A stretch of DNA of 64,000 nucleotides from Hydractinia symbiolongicarpus. Its lineage: Eukaryota > Cnidaria > Hydrozoa > Anthoathecata > Hydractiniidae. The notes under the pieces were generated by a model. It was not told the origin of the DNA. It did no database searches and worked only from the letters and a program-made list of their open reading frames with translations. Shown piece after piece: positions 30,913 through 42,624 of this stretch. A program made the translations under genes and the position numbers. The DNA is taken from positions 11,780,001-11,844,000 of the forward strand of contig NC_079876.1 in the NCBI RefSeq assembly GCF_029227915.1. Direction: 5' to 3'. Within the stretch, counting starts at the first letter, position 1, and each line of letters starts with the position of its first letter.

Positions 30913-33732
30913 TTAAATAATCCCTAAATTAATTATGTATTCTGCACAGATCCGACATTTGCATTGGAAAGAAGAAAATTCGCCCATAGCTTTACAGAAT
31001 TTAACCAAAGACTCTGCAGATTTGATTTCATCAGGAAGAGAATTCCATAATTGGGAGGCTATATATCCAAATGTTTGCAGCCCATATTTTGAAGATTTTA
31101 TTCTAGGTCTAACTAAAGCACTTGATGACCTTAAATTATATCCAGTATCATTTCTAAACTGAAACACACCTTCCATGTAGGAAGGATTCAATTTCCATTT
31201 CGTCTTGTAGACCTCTTTTAGTAATTGTCTACAATGTTGCATATGAATTCTTTTCGTAGAAGAAATGGATTCCACTTTAGACTGAGACCTTGCCCTTTTT
31301 AAAACTCTATCCACCTTTGAAATAGATTTCCTGCTATTAAATCCCCAGACTAAGGGACAATAATTGAACTCAGATGCTATGAATGTTGCATATAATAAAC
31401 TTTTCTGTTTATTATCAACAATCCAGGAAATTCTCTTCAGGGCATTAGATTTACAGCTAGCTCTTTTGCACAGTGTGTTTATATGATCTGCAAAAGTAAG
31501 TTGACTGTCAAATTTAATACCAAGAAGCTTTACACATTTGGATGCAGATAAAATTGCTCCATTTAAATTTAAATGCCGGATTTGTGGACTTTCTGGCTTT
31601 CCAAATATTATAAAATCGCATTTGCTTGCGTTTAATTGCAAGCCATTATCGGAAAACCATAAAGCTGCTGACCTAAAAAGTTGTTCTAACATATATTTTA
31701 CTTCGTGAAAGGTTTCAGCTGATGCACAAAACGTATTATCGTCAGCATAGTTACACACTAGAATATCAGAGCAGGGCGGCATATTCACGTCATATTGAAA
31801 AAGAAAATCATTTAAAAATATGTTAAACAGTAACGGCCCCAAAATTGACCCCTGTGGTATACCAGAAAAAATTTCCTTCCAACAACCAAAAACCCCATCA
31901 ATACCTACTCTCTGAAAGCGCTGCTTTAAATAGCTCCAAATAAAAGATAATGCACTAGAAGAAAATCCATAAGCATGAAGCTTAGCAATATAGGACATTT
32001 TCCCCTCCATGAACTCACTTATCTGTTCAAATAAGATTTTTTCAAACACCTTAGCCATGTTTGGCAGTTTACTAACTGGTCGATAATTTTCTTTGCAGAC
32101 CCTAGACTTTGCTTTGTAGAGTGGAGACACATCCGCAAATTTCAAAGACTCAGGAAAGATGCATCTATCTACTGAGTCATTAAAACAGTGACTCAACTGC
32201 TTAACAAAAACATTTGCGTGAGCTTTGAGAAGATCTGCAGGTATGTCTCCCTCTGGACAAGCCTTGCCACTTTTTAAAGAACCAATATAAAGTTTTAATT
32301 TTTCAACAGAAACATGACAGAATTTCATTTCGTCCATGTCAGCACTTTTGGAGAATTTTGATTTGATATTTTTTATGCTCGGATGTTCTTTGAAACTTGA
32401 AATAATTGCATCAACCTCGGTACGAGAGCAATCATCAGCTGTTCCTGGATTGTTTTCAGGGATGTTGTTTACATTCAGTGATCTTGTGATATTTACGAAA
32501 TAATCATTCATGACGTTTGCAATTTCAACTTTATTTCGTAAAACAGCATCATCTTCGACTAACGAAGTTATATTTTCCTTGATTGCTTTCTCGGAGAAAT
32601 TTGGTTTCACGATTTTCCAAAATGCTTTGTTGTCTCGAACTTTCGACACGTCAAGTTTTCTGTAATAATTCTTTCTTACATCTCTGACAATCTTTGCACA
32701 CTTATTCCTTTGAATTCGAAAAGAGTTCCAATTTTCAGCAGTTGGATTCGAATTATATACGTTTCTTTTTCTACTTCTTATCATAATTTCTTTGCGTACT
32801 CTCTTCGTAATAAATGGTGCATGATTGTTTCTAACCATCTTTTGCTTCACTGGCATATGTTTTTCAATTACGTTCTTAAAAGCTGTATCGAGGTTTGCGA
32901 AATTCACTTCCTTTAACTCCATTGACTTAGTAAGGTCTTTTTGGAATTCGGATTTATTGAAGTTTTTTATAGACCTGTACTTTATAATGCGGGGTTTCTT
33001 TTTTGGCATCTCCGCTTTTATAACAGTCACAGTGAGTTTGTGCCAATCGGACAGTCCTGTCTCCATTGCACAGCTATTTGTGAACATTTTCTTGTCAGAA
33101 ACCCATATATGATCAATACAGGATGGGTTCGCAGGGTTCTTGTAACAAGTTGGTGAATCAATTAAGTTTGAAAGATTATAGTGAGTTTTTAAGATTGATA
33201 ATTCGGATTCGTGGCTGTTGAAGTCGCCCATTATTATACAATTTTCGTAATGAAACGAATCTAGGACTTTACCAAGGTTTTCAAGAAAATAATCGCAGCG
33301 TTGATTGGGTGGTTTGTAAATGCCCAGTACGGGCCATTTTTGTGCACGAAGGATAACTTCGATCCCAACTATTTCGATATCTTCAGGTAAAGAAGGGAGT
33401 TTTATAGCATTACTAATTATTTCGCAATTAACATACAAAACCAATCCCCCGCCATTTTTGTTTCGGTCTCTTCGATAGGGACGTTTGAAACCATTTAAGG
33501 CAATTGAAGCATCGGTAAACGATTGATCAAGTTTCGATTCAGATATCAGCAGAATGTCCAAATGATCCTTGACAACCTCCTGTAAGGATAGTACTTTGCT
33601 TCTGAGTGAATTTATATTTAGATGTCCGATCAATAGTTTTGTGGGGTGCAATTTTTTTATGTTTAATAGCGCGCAATCGTCAGCCACTATAATTTGTTGT
33701 TCTGACGAAACGTTGGATCCATGCTCGACTTG
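30913..33732 (-). pseudogene. LINE ORF2: endonuclease-reverse transcriptase lacking motif A region
   Basis: The frame is open from the codon after a TGA (33733-33735) to 30913, about 940 codons. The N-terminal EEP endonuclease has GHLNINSLRSK, ISESKLDQSF, IMGDFNSHESE and a late SDWHKLTV (catalytic His region). The RT has PLYKAKSRVCKENYRPVS, GIPQGSILGPLLFNIFLND and YADDNTFC (motif C), then a LGIKFDSQLTF thumb. Between MEGKMS and IAKLHAYGF about 60-80 residues expected in this family, including the motif A FxDLSKAFD Asp, are absent without loss of frame. RT activity is therefore not expected, although the remaining frame is open. Confidence 0.75.
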
Positions 33733-34218
33733 TCAGTATTTTTCCAAATGTCCGGTGAGGTTTTTAATTAGATTTTTTGTCCCTTGTTTGTTTAAATGAA
33801 GCTTACTGGCATTGAGATGATTACACGTGATGTTGTTATGCTGTATAAAGCCAATGTTTCGTTGAATACATAATTCACGTAAAAAACTGTTTACATAACC
33901 CGCCTTCATTTTCAATTTATCATCCCTCGTTATTATTTCAGAAACTGAAACAATCATGTTTTTTCCCGTAATAACTTCAGTTGTCATATTTACAATTTTT
34001 GAAGCAATATTTTTAGGAGTTTCGTTAGACGGTAAATCGTTCGTTCCAATATGAATAATTAAATGATCAGGATTAACTTCGTCCAGCGTTGGTTTCAAAT
34101 AATTTACCATGTGCGCCGTTTTTGCACCAGAAAATGACTTGACAATTATTTTTTGCTTTGATGTCAATTTGTTGTTAATTTTCCAGTGTGAGACATGCTT
34201 TAACATGCTATCTCCCAC
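33733..34218 (-). pseudogene. LINE ORF1 remnant: SGNH/GDSL-hydrolase-like
   Basis: Begins within VGDSMLKHVS (Ser nucleophile block I) and contains HIGTNDLPS (block III Asn) and ASKLHLNKQGTKNL (late His block). These are the conserved blocks of esterase-like domains found in CR1/L2 ORF1 proteins. The frame is open upstream for ~30 codons to a stop near 34309 without an ATG, so the N-terminal part is missing. It is followed by a single TGA and then, in the same frame, ORF2. Confidence 0.7.
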
Positions 34219-34438
34219 AATACAAGTTACGCTGTTTGATTCGGCAGGAATGGTTTCATCGCCTGTAGTTCTGCAAGCTTCATGATTCGTAATGGTTTAT
34301 GATTGCGCTTAACTTAGGATAATTTGAGAGAATTAATCCCCACAAAAAGTCGAAAATAGGCTGATCCACAGAAAAATTTTATATCCCAGTAAGAAAGATT
34401 CAACAATTATAATTTGCTATCGTGGAATCTGCCTTGTG

Positions 34439-34869
34439 TATTCCGTAATGATTTAAATAAGCGCTCAACGTTTTTTAAGCACTTCCTTGAATAAGCGTCC
34501 AGTTAATTTCCTTACTGTTCAATAAGCGCCCTGCAATTAAGCACCTTCTTTAATTAAGTCCATATAAAGGGGGCACTTAATCAAAGACTGCCTTGAGGAA
34601 CTAGGTGCTTATTAGAAAACATTTCTCTATTTTATTGGGAATAAAAAAAACATGCATCTTATGTCGTGAACATTTCTATAGAGCATAAATCGCAAATTTT
34701 CTTTACATCTTTTGTACATATTTTTCAAAGAACAGTAGAAATCAAAACTATTATGTCGTTCTTAATTTATACAATGCTTAGAATAGTTCTAAAGCACACC
34801 CCTTGGTTCAGCGCCCCTGTCAAAACTTAAATAAGTGCTCAAGCCGCTTATTTGGATCATTACGGTATT
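34439..34869. mobile_element. 423-bp MITE with CCGTAATGAT inverted ends
   Basis: Left end CCGTAATGATTTAAATAAGC at 34443, right end complement CCGTAATGATCCAAATAAGC at 34865, flanked by TATT on both sides (34439-34442 and 34866-34869). The interior repeats AATAAGCG/TTAAGCACC-like words. Non-coding. The family is not assigned. Confidence 0.65.
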
Positions 34870-36340
34870 GCGGTATTTAAATATCACAACTGATAATGCT
34901 AAATTGAACATAGAATTTGTACAACAATGCTACCAAGTCAATTATTAAGAGCGATGCGCGATTCTTCTATACTACTTGCATGCAGTGCGTGTGCAATGCA
35001 TTATTGTGTATATGCTATTCTACATTTAAAAAATGCACAATACTGGGCTCGGCTTTCTAGCTAGCTATTTACATGTAAGCTTGCGTGAAGCGAATAGTAG
35101 ACACGCGTGGCCTGGATGACAAAATAGACCTTTCCTTTGCAAAATACCGTCGGAGGCCTAAGTGCCGACCGAGCTTGCGACTTCGATGCAATGACTGAGG
35201 GCGATATTTTCGGTACAGCACGAGGTAATAGGTTATTATTGTATTAGTTAACCGTTTTAGTTAGATAAATAAAAAATAAGAATTTTGGTTTAATGTTCTT
35301 AGAATAATATAATCCACTAGTACTACTTTCGTTAATACTCGAGGTCGAAATTCGAAACAATCCTGTCTAAAAACAAATATTTTATTTAGAATTCAAAATT
35401 TCCTATGAAGTAAATCTTTGTAAACAAAACAATAAGATGTTCGACACTCACAGAAGAATATAAAAAGTTAAATGTTCAACTAAAATTTAATTACAGCGAA
35501 TATTGAAGCAAACTTTCAACTAGCTAGCTAGCTAGCCAAAAATAACATGGGCTGCAACGACTTTTATATTGGCTGAGTAACCAAGAAACCGAATGAACGG
35601 CAGGGGCGGACCTAGCCAATTTTCTTATTATGTCAGAGCGTTAAATATAGAAAAACAAGGCTGGCGTGTTCAACGCGATAGCTTCAGAATCTTTTGTTAC
35701 TGGAACGAGTTCTACGTACTATAATCCGCCAAGCTAACAAAACAAATAATGTGCTTAACACTGTATAGAAGATTTAAAAAAACTCAACGGATTTTTTTAG
35801 CTTGATGCCTAATTAGAATGTCAACATTTTACAACTTGTTGGTAACAAAATGTGCTAAATTTGTGGACAGTAGTTATAAGTACAAAGGATACCTATCTCT
35901 CTTCTAATCAAAAACATCTAAAAAAAATGATGAATTTAGTTTACCAAAATAAACGCCAGAAATAAACTAGCCAAAAAAGTAGAGACCTGAAGACACATAT
36001 AGCTAAATCTGCCACAAAATTGACTAAAAAGTGCTCTTCTCAGTCCAATGTTTTACACGTTTTGATTAGCTAAGATTATAAACAAAACGTTCTAGCCATA
36101 TAAATATGGAGAAAAACATACCTTAGCTATTATAGGAACAAAAAAGATTAACAAAAACAACTCATATTAAAGATATTGTGCAGCGATGCTTGGCAGGAAT
36201 ATAAACTCTGTAGGTTAATTTCTTCGGATTAAATAAAAATATCCTTGTCTGTGTAGCACGTCAGGAAAAGGTAACATCTCTCAGGTTGTTGAAAGTCATG
36301 TTGGTAACGAAAAGATCCTTCTGAACATGTGCGACAGATA
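34870..36340. other. Gene-free stretch
   Basis: AT-rich, with a small GC-richer patch at about 35090-35215 and a CTAGCTAG run at 35520-35537. No gene or repeat family recognised. Confidence 0.4.
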
Positions 36341-36384
36341 TTTATACCAAACGCCTATAATCTTTATCAATACCTAGAATTAAC

Positions 36385-36570
36385 CTTGACAGGGTTTGTG
36401 TTCTATAAAGTCTAGTTCTAACGTCAAAGCTTTACGAGAAAACATACTGCAGTGATAAAAAACCTTGACAGGGTTTATGCGCTATAAGGTCTAGCGCATA
36501 AACCCTGACACCCTGTCTTACGGAAGGACATATCATAGTAATAACTAGAAACAACCTTGTCAGGGTTTGT
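36385..36570. repeat. Cluster of CCTTGACAGGGTTT words with a 16-bp hairpin
   Basis: AACCTTGACAGGGTTT or AACCTTGTCAGGGTTT occurs near 36384, 36461 and 36554, each followed within 10-15 nt by GCTATAA or CTATAAAG. At 36469-36484 the word CAGGGTTTATGCGCTA pairs perfectly with 36492-36507 across a 7-nt loop. No coding frame. Confidence 0.75.
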
Positions 36571-36574
36571 TTGC

Positions 36575-37085
36575 TATGAAATATATGCTAACAGTCTGAC
36601 ATAAAATAGATTTAGGCTAACATCAGTTCATTTAATTCGCGTTGTGATATAGTAGATAGCGCAAAGCAAACTATGAAGTAGAAGTACTTGAGATTCCAGG
36701 TATAATTTGAAAACCCTGGGATTTATTTCGGAAAATATTTCTCGTACACTGCAGCGTAACATTGGGTTCATTTTTTTACTACGTCGCGTTACAGGGTGAG
36801 GAGACTGTATTTGTTACAATTTCGTCTTCCTGTATTTAGTAGTTTTGATAAAACTGAGTATGAGATCATCCTTTTCTATGGGCAATGTAGCTAGTTAACT
36901 AGCTATGTTGAAGAACAGCGAGAAGAAATGCTGCTGAAACTGGTTAATTTAACTGCTAAACTTACCATTGTTGTTGTTTCTATCCAATGAAAATGTTTTT
37001 ATTGACAAATGTATTGTAGGAGTTAATATATAATCATTTCCAATGCTTCTTAAAACATTTTTTTCGAGATTGTTTACATTATAAG
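36575..37085. other. Gene-free stretch
   Basis: Nothing recognised apart from short CTAGTTAACTAGC palindromic words near 36890-36905. Confidence 0.4.
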
Positions 37086-37088
37086 GTA

Positions 37089-37442
37089 TCATTTTTGGAT
37101 GACGGGCAATACGAATCCATACCGGCCCGTCGTCAAGAGCGCTAAGCCAATCAGAATGCCTAAAAGTCCGTATTGGCCGCTTGCAAAATCCAGATGGTTA
37201 ACAATATTCAATAACGCGTTATATGTGATCACATCTTGGTTTTTTGTTGCTAGTTCTAAAATCATTAAAACTATTTTATTTGGAAGCTGATCAAAATGTT
37301 TCTTCGATGCCTTTTGTTGTTGTTTGAAATCCGACGATTCCGACTGCTTCAACGATTTTGGTTGGTTGAGAGACGGGGTCTTCAATGGTTCTGGCTGGTT
37401 GAGACACTGGATATTCAACGATTCTGGTTGGTTGAGACACAA
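37089..37442 (-). CDS. Uncharacterised reading frame: 11-residue repeats then F-box-like helix
   Basis: On the complement the frame starts inside the 33-bp minisatellite (LNQPESLNIQC-type 11-residue repeats), continues through a Lys/Gln-rich linker, then has FDQLPNKIVLMILELA, which resembles the first helix of an F-box (LPxxixxxIl), and a hydrophobic GLLGILIGLALLTTG stretch before the stop at 37089. Upstream the frame is broken within the repeats. No start, splice partner or homologue can be named. It may be an exon of a real gene or a relic; the F-box idea is weak. Confidence 0.3.
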   Translation of the reverse strand: MCLNQPESLNIQCLNQPEPLKTPSLNQPKSLKQSESSDFKQQQKASKKHFDQLPNKIVLMILELATKNQDVITYNALLNIVNHLDFASGQYGLLGILIGLALLTTGRYGFVLPVIQK

Positions 37443-37580
37443 GATTTTTAAAGATTCTGGTTAGTTGAGACACGGTATTTTTAACATCTTGTTGGTGGAG
37501 ACACGGAATCTCAAACCATTCTGGTTGATTTAGACACAGATCTTCAACGATTCTGGTTAATTTAGACACTGGACCTTTAC
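37354..37580 (-). repeat. 33-bp minisatellite, about seven units
   Basis: Units follow GATTCTGGTTGGTTGAGACAC plus 12 variable bases. One unit near 37485 is 2 bp short, which shifts the frame between the 5' and 3' halves of the array. Confidence 0.85.
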
Positions 37581-37584
37581 ATAT

Positions 37585-38320
37585 TTATATTTCGTCACTT
37601 TGATTTTTGATTACTAACAACGCGCATAAAGGAGAGTTTACCATAAAAAAATATTCAAATTGCTTGAAAATTCGATGGAATGAAATAGCTATGAAGAGTC
37701 ATCACAGCAGGAGTCCTTTTTTCCAAGGAAATAAGGACTCTCCAAGTCGAAAAACAGAAAAGTCCTTATTGCCTAGAGGGAGTACTTTTTTCATAGGATA
37801 TAAGTAATGGGGGAGTATTTATTTCCTGAAATTATTCCAGGGAAGTAATTATTGACAGTTACACCGTGTTTCTTTTTCTTAATTTGCATGGGTATGATAT
37901 TTACTGACTTTTTATGCTGATCTCTTTGACACATATATCCAATTTTTAGGTTCTATACCTCTTTAATCTTTGACATTGGCTATTCCTTCAAAATGCCTCT
38001 TAAATTTCAGTAAAATAATTTTAATCAGGATAATATAATGAATTTCCTCAATATTAACTTTAGAAATTAACCTCGCGACAGAACTTTATTTCACCAAGAA
38101 AAATTCTGCCGTTAATGTAGGAAATTTTATCACCTCTCTATTCTGATTTTTCCGACTTTAATTACAATTCAAAATTCGTGGAAGAACTTTTTGGCATCTT
38201 TATATTCCAGTTATTTAAGAGGGAAAAAAGCATACCTGTTATCAGAACCTTTAAACAGAATTTAAGATTTGTTTTAAAAGAAAAGTAATTTAATTCCAGA
38301 CTTTGTTAATGTAAATAAAA
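37585..38320. other. Gene-free stretch
   Basis: AT-rich sequence; nothing recognised. Confidence 0.4.
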
Positions 38321-38324
38321 AAAT

Positions 38325-38575
38325 TGATGGCGCGTGAGCTTGTGGTTATGGAGTTTGATTCGTAATTGCAAGGTCCGTTGTTCGGTCCACAGGGCAGGAA
38401 TGTTTAGCAAGTGTGTTTACTACAGCTACGGTTCAACCCATGCCATGTGAGAGAAATTGGGTTGGTAATTCCGGTGTATACTTATTATATACATTCCGAA
38501 CACAGGACCCACACTGAAGTGGCTATATCCTGTATAAATATTCGGAATAATATTAATATTAATAATAAATGACTT
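38325..38575 (+). mobile_element. tRNA-derived SINE
   Basis: A tRNA-like head (GTGGTTATGGAGTTTGATTC, then TCGTAATTGCAAGGTCCG, then the B-box-like TTGTTCGGTCCAC) is followed by a body with GAACACAGGACCCACACTGA and AGTGGCTATATCCTGTATAA, and an AATATTAATATTAATAATAA tail. Head-body-tail order is typical of a Pol III SINE. The A box is decayed. Confidence 0.65.
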
Positions 38576-38639
38576 TTTTCATAAATGACGTAATAAGACT
38601 GAAAAAGCCTATCAAAAGTTATGAAGAAGAGACGGTATC

Positions 38640-39200
38640 AGTCCTCAACTGGTCATAATATCTTCAAAATATATAGGAGGAAAATTCAAAGATAATAGGG
38701 CTAATGAAGTTAAGTTGTGTTTTTATATCAAGAACAAAGTACGAACAAATCACGTTGAAAAGTAGCCTCACTTAATACAATATATTAAGTGAGGCTATTT
38801 TTACTATAATAATATACGGAAATGATTGTTTTTTAAAAGAAAAAGACGTTCTTTTGTTGTTGTTTTTTTCGGTGTCGGGGGACACCATTTTTGTAAAGAA
38901 AGCCGTTAAATTTATTTCAGCAAATCAAGTTGTTCCATTTTGATCACGTGATGTAGACAAAGCAAACCAGCTAGCAAAATGGACATATTTCTTTCGGCGA
39001 CTTCAAAAAGAATTTCGGCAACATCAAAAGAAAATGACGATATCAACTTTGCCTGTTACAGACACACAGACACACTCTCCGTATTATTATAACAGATATA
39101 TAGAAGGAAAATTCAAAAATAATAGGGCTAATAATGTTAAGTTGTGTTTTTATATCAAGAGCAAAGTACGAGCAAATCACGTTGAAAAGTAGTTCAACTT
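38640..39200 (+). repeat. ~115-bp direct repeat flanking a 340-bp segment, with hairpin
   Basis: About 38665-38765 and 39093-39198 are near-identical (AATAGGGCTAAT, AAGTTGTGTTTTTATATCAA, CAAATCACGTTGAAAAGTAG). Just after the first copy, GCCTCACTTAATA pairs with TATTAAGTGAGGC (38766-38796). The pattern suggests an insertion with duplication of part of a repeat. Confidence 0.65.
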
Positions 39201-39649
39201 AATGATATACGGAAATTATTTTTTAAAAAAAACTGAGACTTACTGCGAAATTGGAGTAGTTAATTTGGGAAAACTTTTGCTGGGTTTCAAGCGATTTTTT
39301 TGCGGCCAGAAACTGGCCGAGCTTTTTGATTGGCTAATTCTATTGTTCTTTGCCCACGTGGTCCATATCAGGGATAGCCCATTTCATCCGAATATTGGGG
39401 AAGTGGTTTCTTTCACCCTAACAAACATTACTAAACTATGAAGATTTTACCATAGTAAGATGCGACCAAACTTGGTAAACAACTTTCAAATAAATTAAAA
39501 TGGCCACTGAAGCGGACATTGTTTAATATAAACTTGGTGTTTCCGCTGAGTCATTCGTTTGTCTCTAAGCTTTTGTTTGAGAGAAACTCATTTTATTAAC
39601 CTGGAAGAAGAATGCTTAGTTAACTAGGTCAGATTTTTATTTCTTTGTT

Positions 39650-42620
39650 CTGAGTAGAACCAACAAACCTCCAAGATTTAGGAGTTAATTGAAAATATAG
39701 TGTAGCGTCTGAGTCTGAGTTAATAGTTAGGCAGTTGATTTCGAATTTCGCACCAAATTTAAAAACACTATTTGACTCTACTTTTCGTTTTCCAACACGC
39801 ACCTCTTGACCATACTTAAATTTTCCATAATACTTTGCAAGAAAGATGCTTTGTACTGGTTCACTGCTCCTTACAAAACTGAGCGGCTTTGCAGGTTGTA
39901 TGATGCCATTCTTTACTGTAAGTCACGTGGCGTAATAATTACAGAGAAACTCTTATAACGACTATAGCCTCGTTTCTACGATATTTAATTATTGTGAAAA
40001 TAATTTTATAAAGAAGAAATATTACATCAGAACTTCGCAAAGATAAAGCCTCCTTTTTAAGTTCGTTACAATATAGTAATGAATAAACTCTTTTTTAAGT
40101 TGCTCTTTCTTAAAAAAGCAAATCAACAATTCATTTTATGGTAAAATTTAAACTCCGTTGGTTCTTTGTTTTTCCTGTTCACCTTTTTTTGCGGTCTTGC
40201 AGCATGCCATATAGATAAAAAAAAAAAACCTAGGGACGAGAGTGCTAGATAAGGCAATATTGATATTTGGAAATTTTTTTCTTCCTTCTAAGAAAAACTA
40301 AATAAAGCCAAGATATAAACAGCTGGTCATGCTATTCTCCAGAAAAACAGATATATATAAAAATCACTGGGGTCGAAAGTGCTAGACTAGGCAGTATTAA
40401 TATTTGGTAAATTTGTTCCCCTTGTTTTATAAAAGGCTAAATAAGTCATGGAATAAACAGCTAACCATCCTATTCTCCAGGGATCATTACCTGTTCGTTC
40501 TTTTCCCGCATAAGAAGTAGATAAAAAATCCCTGGGGACGAAAGTGCTAGACTAGGTTGGTTTATAAAAACGCATTATGTTATCGTAGTAATTGTAGGAA
40601 TAGCTATATTTACTTCAGAGATTTTTATTAAAAATGTCATGTGAAATTATTTTAACAGGCGAAAAATTTTTGAGTTTCGAATTTAACTGAAACATTTCCG
40701 TGGTTCATACAAGTATAATATTTTCTCCTGAATTTATGCTATACATGATGACGTCAACATATTAATATTAACTTGAATAGAAATAAATTTTGCAATTAAT
40801 TATTTGATGTTTAATACATTAACTTTGTTTATAAAATGTTTTATAATTAAAATGTATTTAATCATGTCATATTTCACGAATTTATAAATTCATTTTTTTC
40901 ATTCATTCATTTAGTATTTTTATTTTTAGATATCCAGAGACTAACGATATCAAAATTCAACAGTTATCATTTGGCTGCATCATATGATCGTCACTCAATA
41001 TTAGATATGTTATGTCGACATGATGTAACAAACATCAACCCTGTAAATGTTAACAACCGCACACCATTACATTATGCTGAATTGTATGGTCACATCTCAT
41101 GTGTGGACGTTTTGTTGCGTCATAAAAATATTGATGTGATGATCAAAGATAATCATGGAGGAACAGCTTATGATTGTGCTGGAGGGAGGTTGAAAAAACA
41201 AAACTGGGAAATAATAAGACGAAAATTAAAAGAATACGAAGTAAGTTATTTAAATAAATTGGAAAAGAATAAATTTGTATTTTATTTTAATTTGAAAATA
41301 ATAAGGATTAAATAAATTTTTAAATAAATATTTAGGTATGGAATGTTTTTATTTTTTTAAATTTTTGTGCGTGGTATAAGAAATTAAAAGATAAATTAAG
41401 AGTAAAGTTTTATTTTTTAAAATTTCATAACAATAAGGAGAAATAATAGTGAAAAAACGGATGTAATGATTCGCGATGAGAAAAAGATGATATTTTTAAA
41501 CGGAGTAAACTAATTAACAAATTGAATGTAGTGAATAAAACTTGAGAATAAAGTGTGGAGGTTAAAAATAGTGAATACTTATAGTTTTAATAATTCTGAC
41601 AGCTTTGATTTTTTATGTATGTAGAAATAATGAACAGAGACAGCGGAATAAAAAAGAGATAAAGTGTGATGTGTGTGAACATGCCAACCTGGGCGTTGGC
41701 GAAAGCTTGCTGAAAGATATATTTGGATATGTCGTAGATTTTGTCGTTCTTATTATTTTTTAAAATAAAAAATTATAATGAAATTAAAAAAAATAAATCT
41801 AAAAGAACAGAGAAGAAGTCAAAATACAATTTCGTACCCAGACTGATTTATATTTTACATCTTCTGAAATTGATTGTTATCATTGAAAGCATGAATTGAT
41901 TATTATAGATCTAAAAATAATTAAATAAAAAGTTATTTAAAAAATTTAAATACAGAATGTCACGATGTTTCGTAATCCGAAATTATTTTGCATTTTTGCA
42001 TAGAGATTGCACAAATTTCGCGTTATAATGTGAGTTATGTACAAATTGACGCATTGTCTCTCATTTAGAACGCATGGTCACATGATGGCTGTTTTAATGT
42101 TGAAGTAGCTATACTTTCCAGTCTTATCCTGATTATACTGAAGAATAGTAACATAACAGTTATAAAGTAAAACTCGAAACAATAAAACAAATATAAAGAC
42201 ACATTTTTTTGTGTTTACACATCACAAAAGCCGCCATTTTGTGATCATTGATTTTTCGTATTATTCGCAGTTTGACTTCATCTCCCGTTTTCCAAAAAGT
42301 AGCACCATAAACATACTGCCCTAAAACTCCTGAAACAATTCTTGGCGAAAAAAATGAAGATGAAATTATTGAAACTAAATTTATTTTTGTGAGTAATTAT
42401 AACACACTTGTCTAAGAAAAAGGGAAGTAGTGCCAGAAAGCATTCTTGCTTCAAAGGCCTTCCAACAGGTAAGAAACAGCCAGCTGCTTGGACCATTTTC
42501 GTCCCCTGGATATGTTGCCTGATATGTCAAAGCAGCTAGCGCCCGGTCTCCAAGTCAAGACGAAAGAACCTCTGGGGACAAAGTTGTGCGTAGACTTATT
42601 AACAAAGTTGATACTGTTCA
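39650..42620 (+). repeat. Second copy of the 7.7-12.75 kb segment
   Basis: Collinear matches: 39650-40150 with 7740-8360, 40190-40560 with 9240-9500, 40540-41320 with 9480-10490, 41330-42112 with 10490-11313, and 42120-42600 with 12315-12750. Relative to the first copy it lacks the 8.4-9.2 kb tandem block and about 1 kb carrying the terminal exons of the NTPase gene. Identity is high in 40540-40720 and lower elsewhere. Confidence 0.8.
40930..41240 (+). pseudogene. Orphan ankyrin exon with 168-bp in-frame loss
   Basis: Acceptor TTTTTAG at 40929 and donor GTAAGT at 41241 are both kept. The exon is 311 nt against 479 nt in the parent, a loss of 168 nt (56 codons) removing most of the first ankyrin repeat and part of the second. 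It remains open throughout with NNRTPLHYAELYGHISCVDV and LLRH. No coiled-coil, NTPase or FN3 exon lies within reach upstream in the window, and terminal exons are absent, so it is most likely a non-functional duplicate. It could still be spliced as a distant alternative exon of the 1-11.5 kb gene. Confidence 0.6.
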
Positions 42621-42624
42621 AAAA

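Larger units (their letters stand above)
30660..34310 (-). mobile_element. 5'-truncated CR1/L2-like LINE
   Basis: Read on the complement: GDSL-like ORF1 remnant, endonuclease/RT ORF2, a ~210-bp 3' UTR and a (TCTA)n tail (complement of the TAGATAGATAGA run at 30683-30704). The 5' end fades after about 34310. An SGNH/GDSL hydrolase ORF1 plus an apurinic-type endonuclease and RT is known for CR1/L2-clade elements. It sits directly against the ISL2EU element. Confidence 0.75.
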
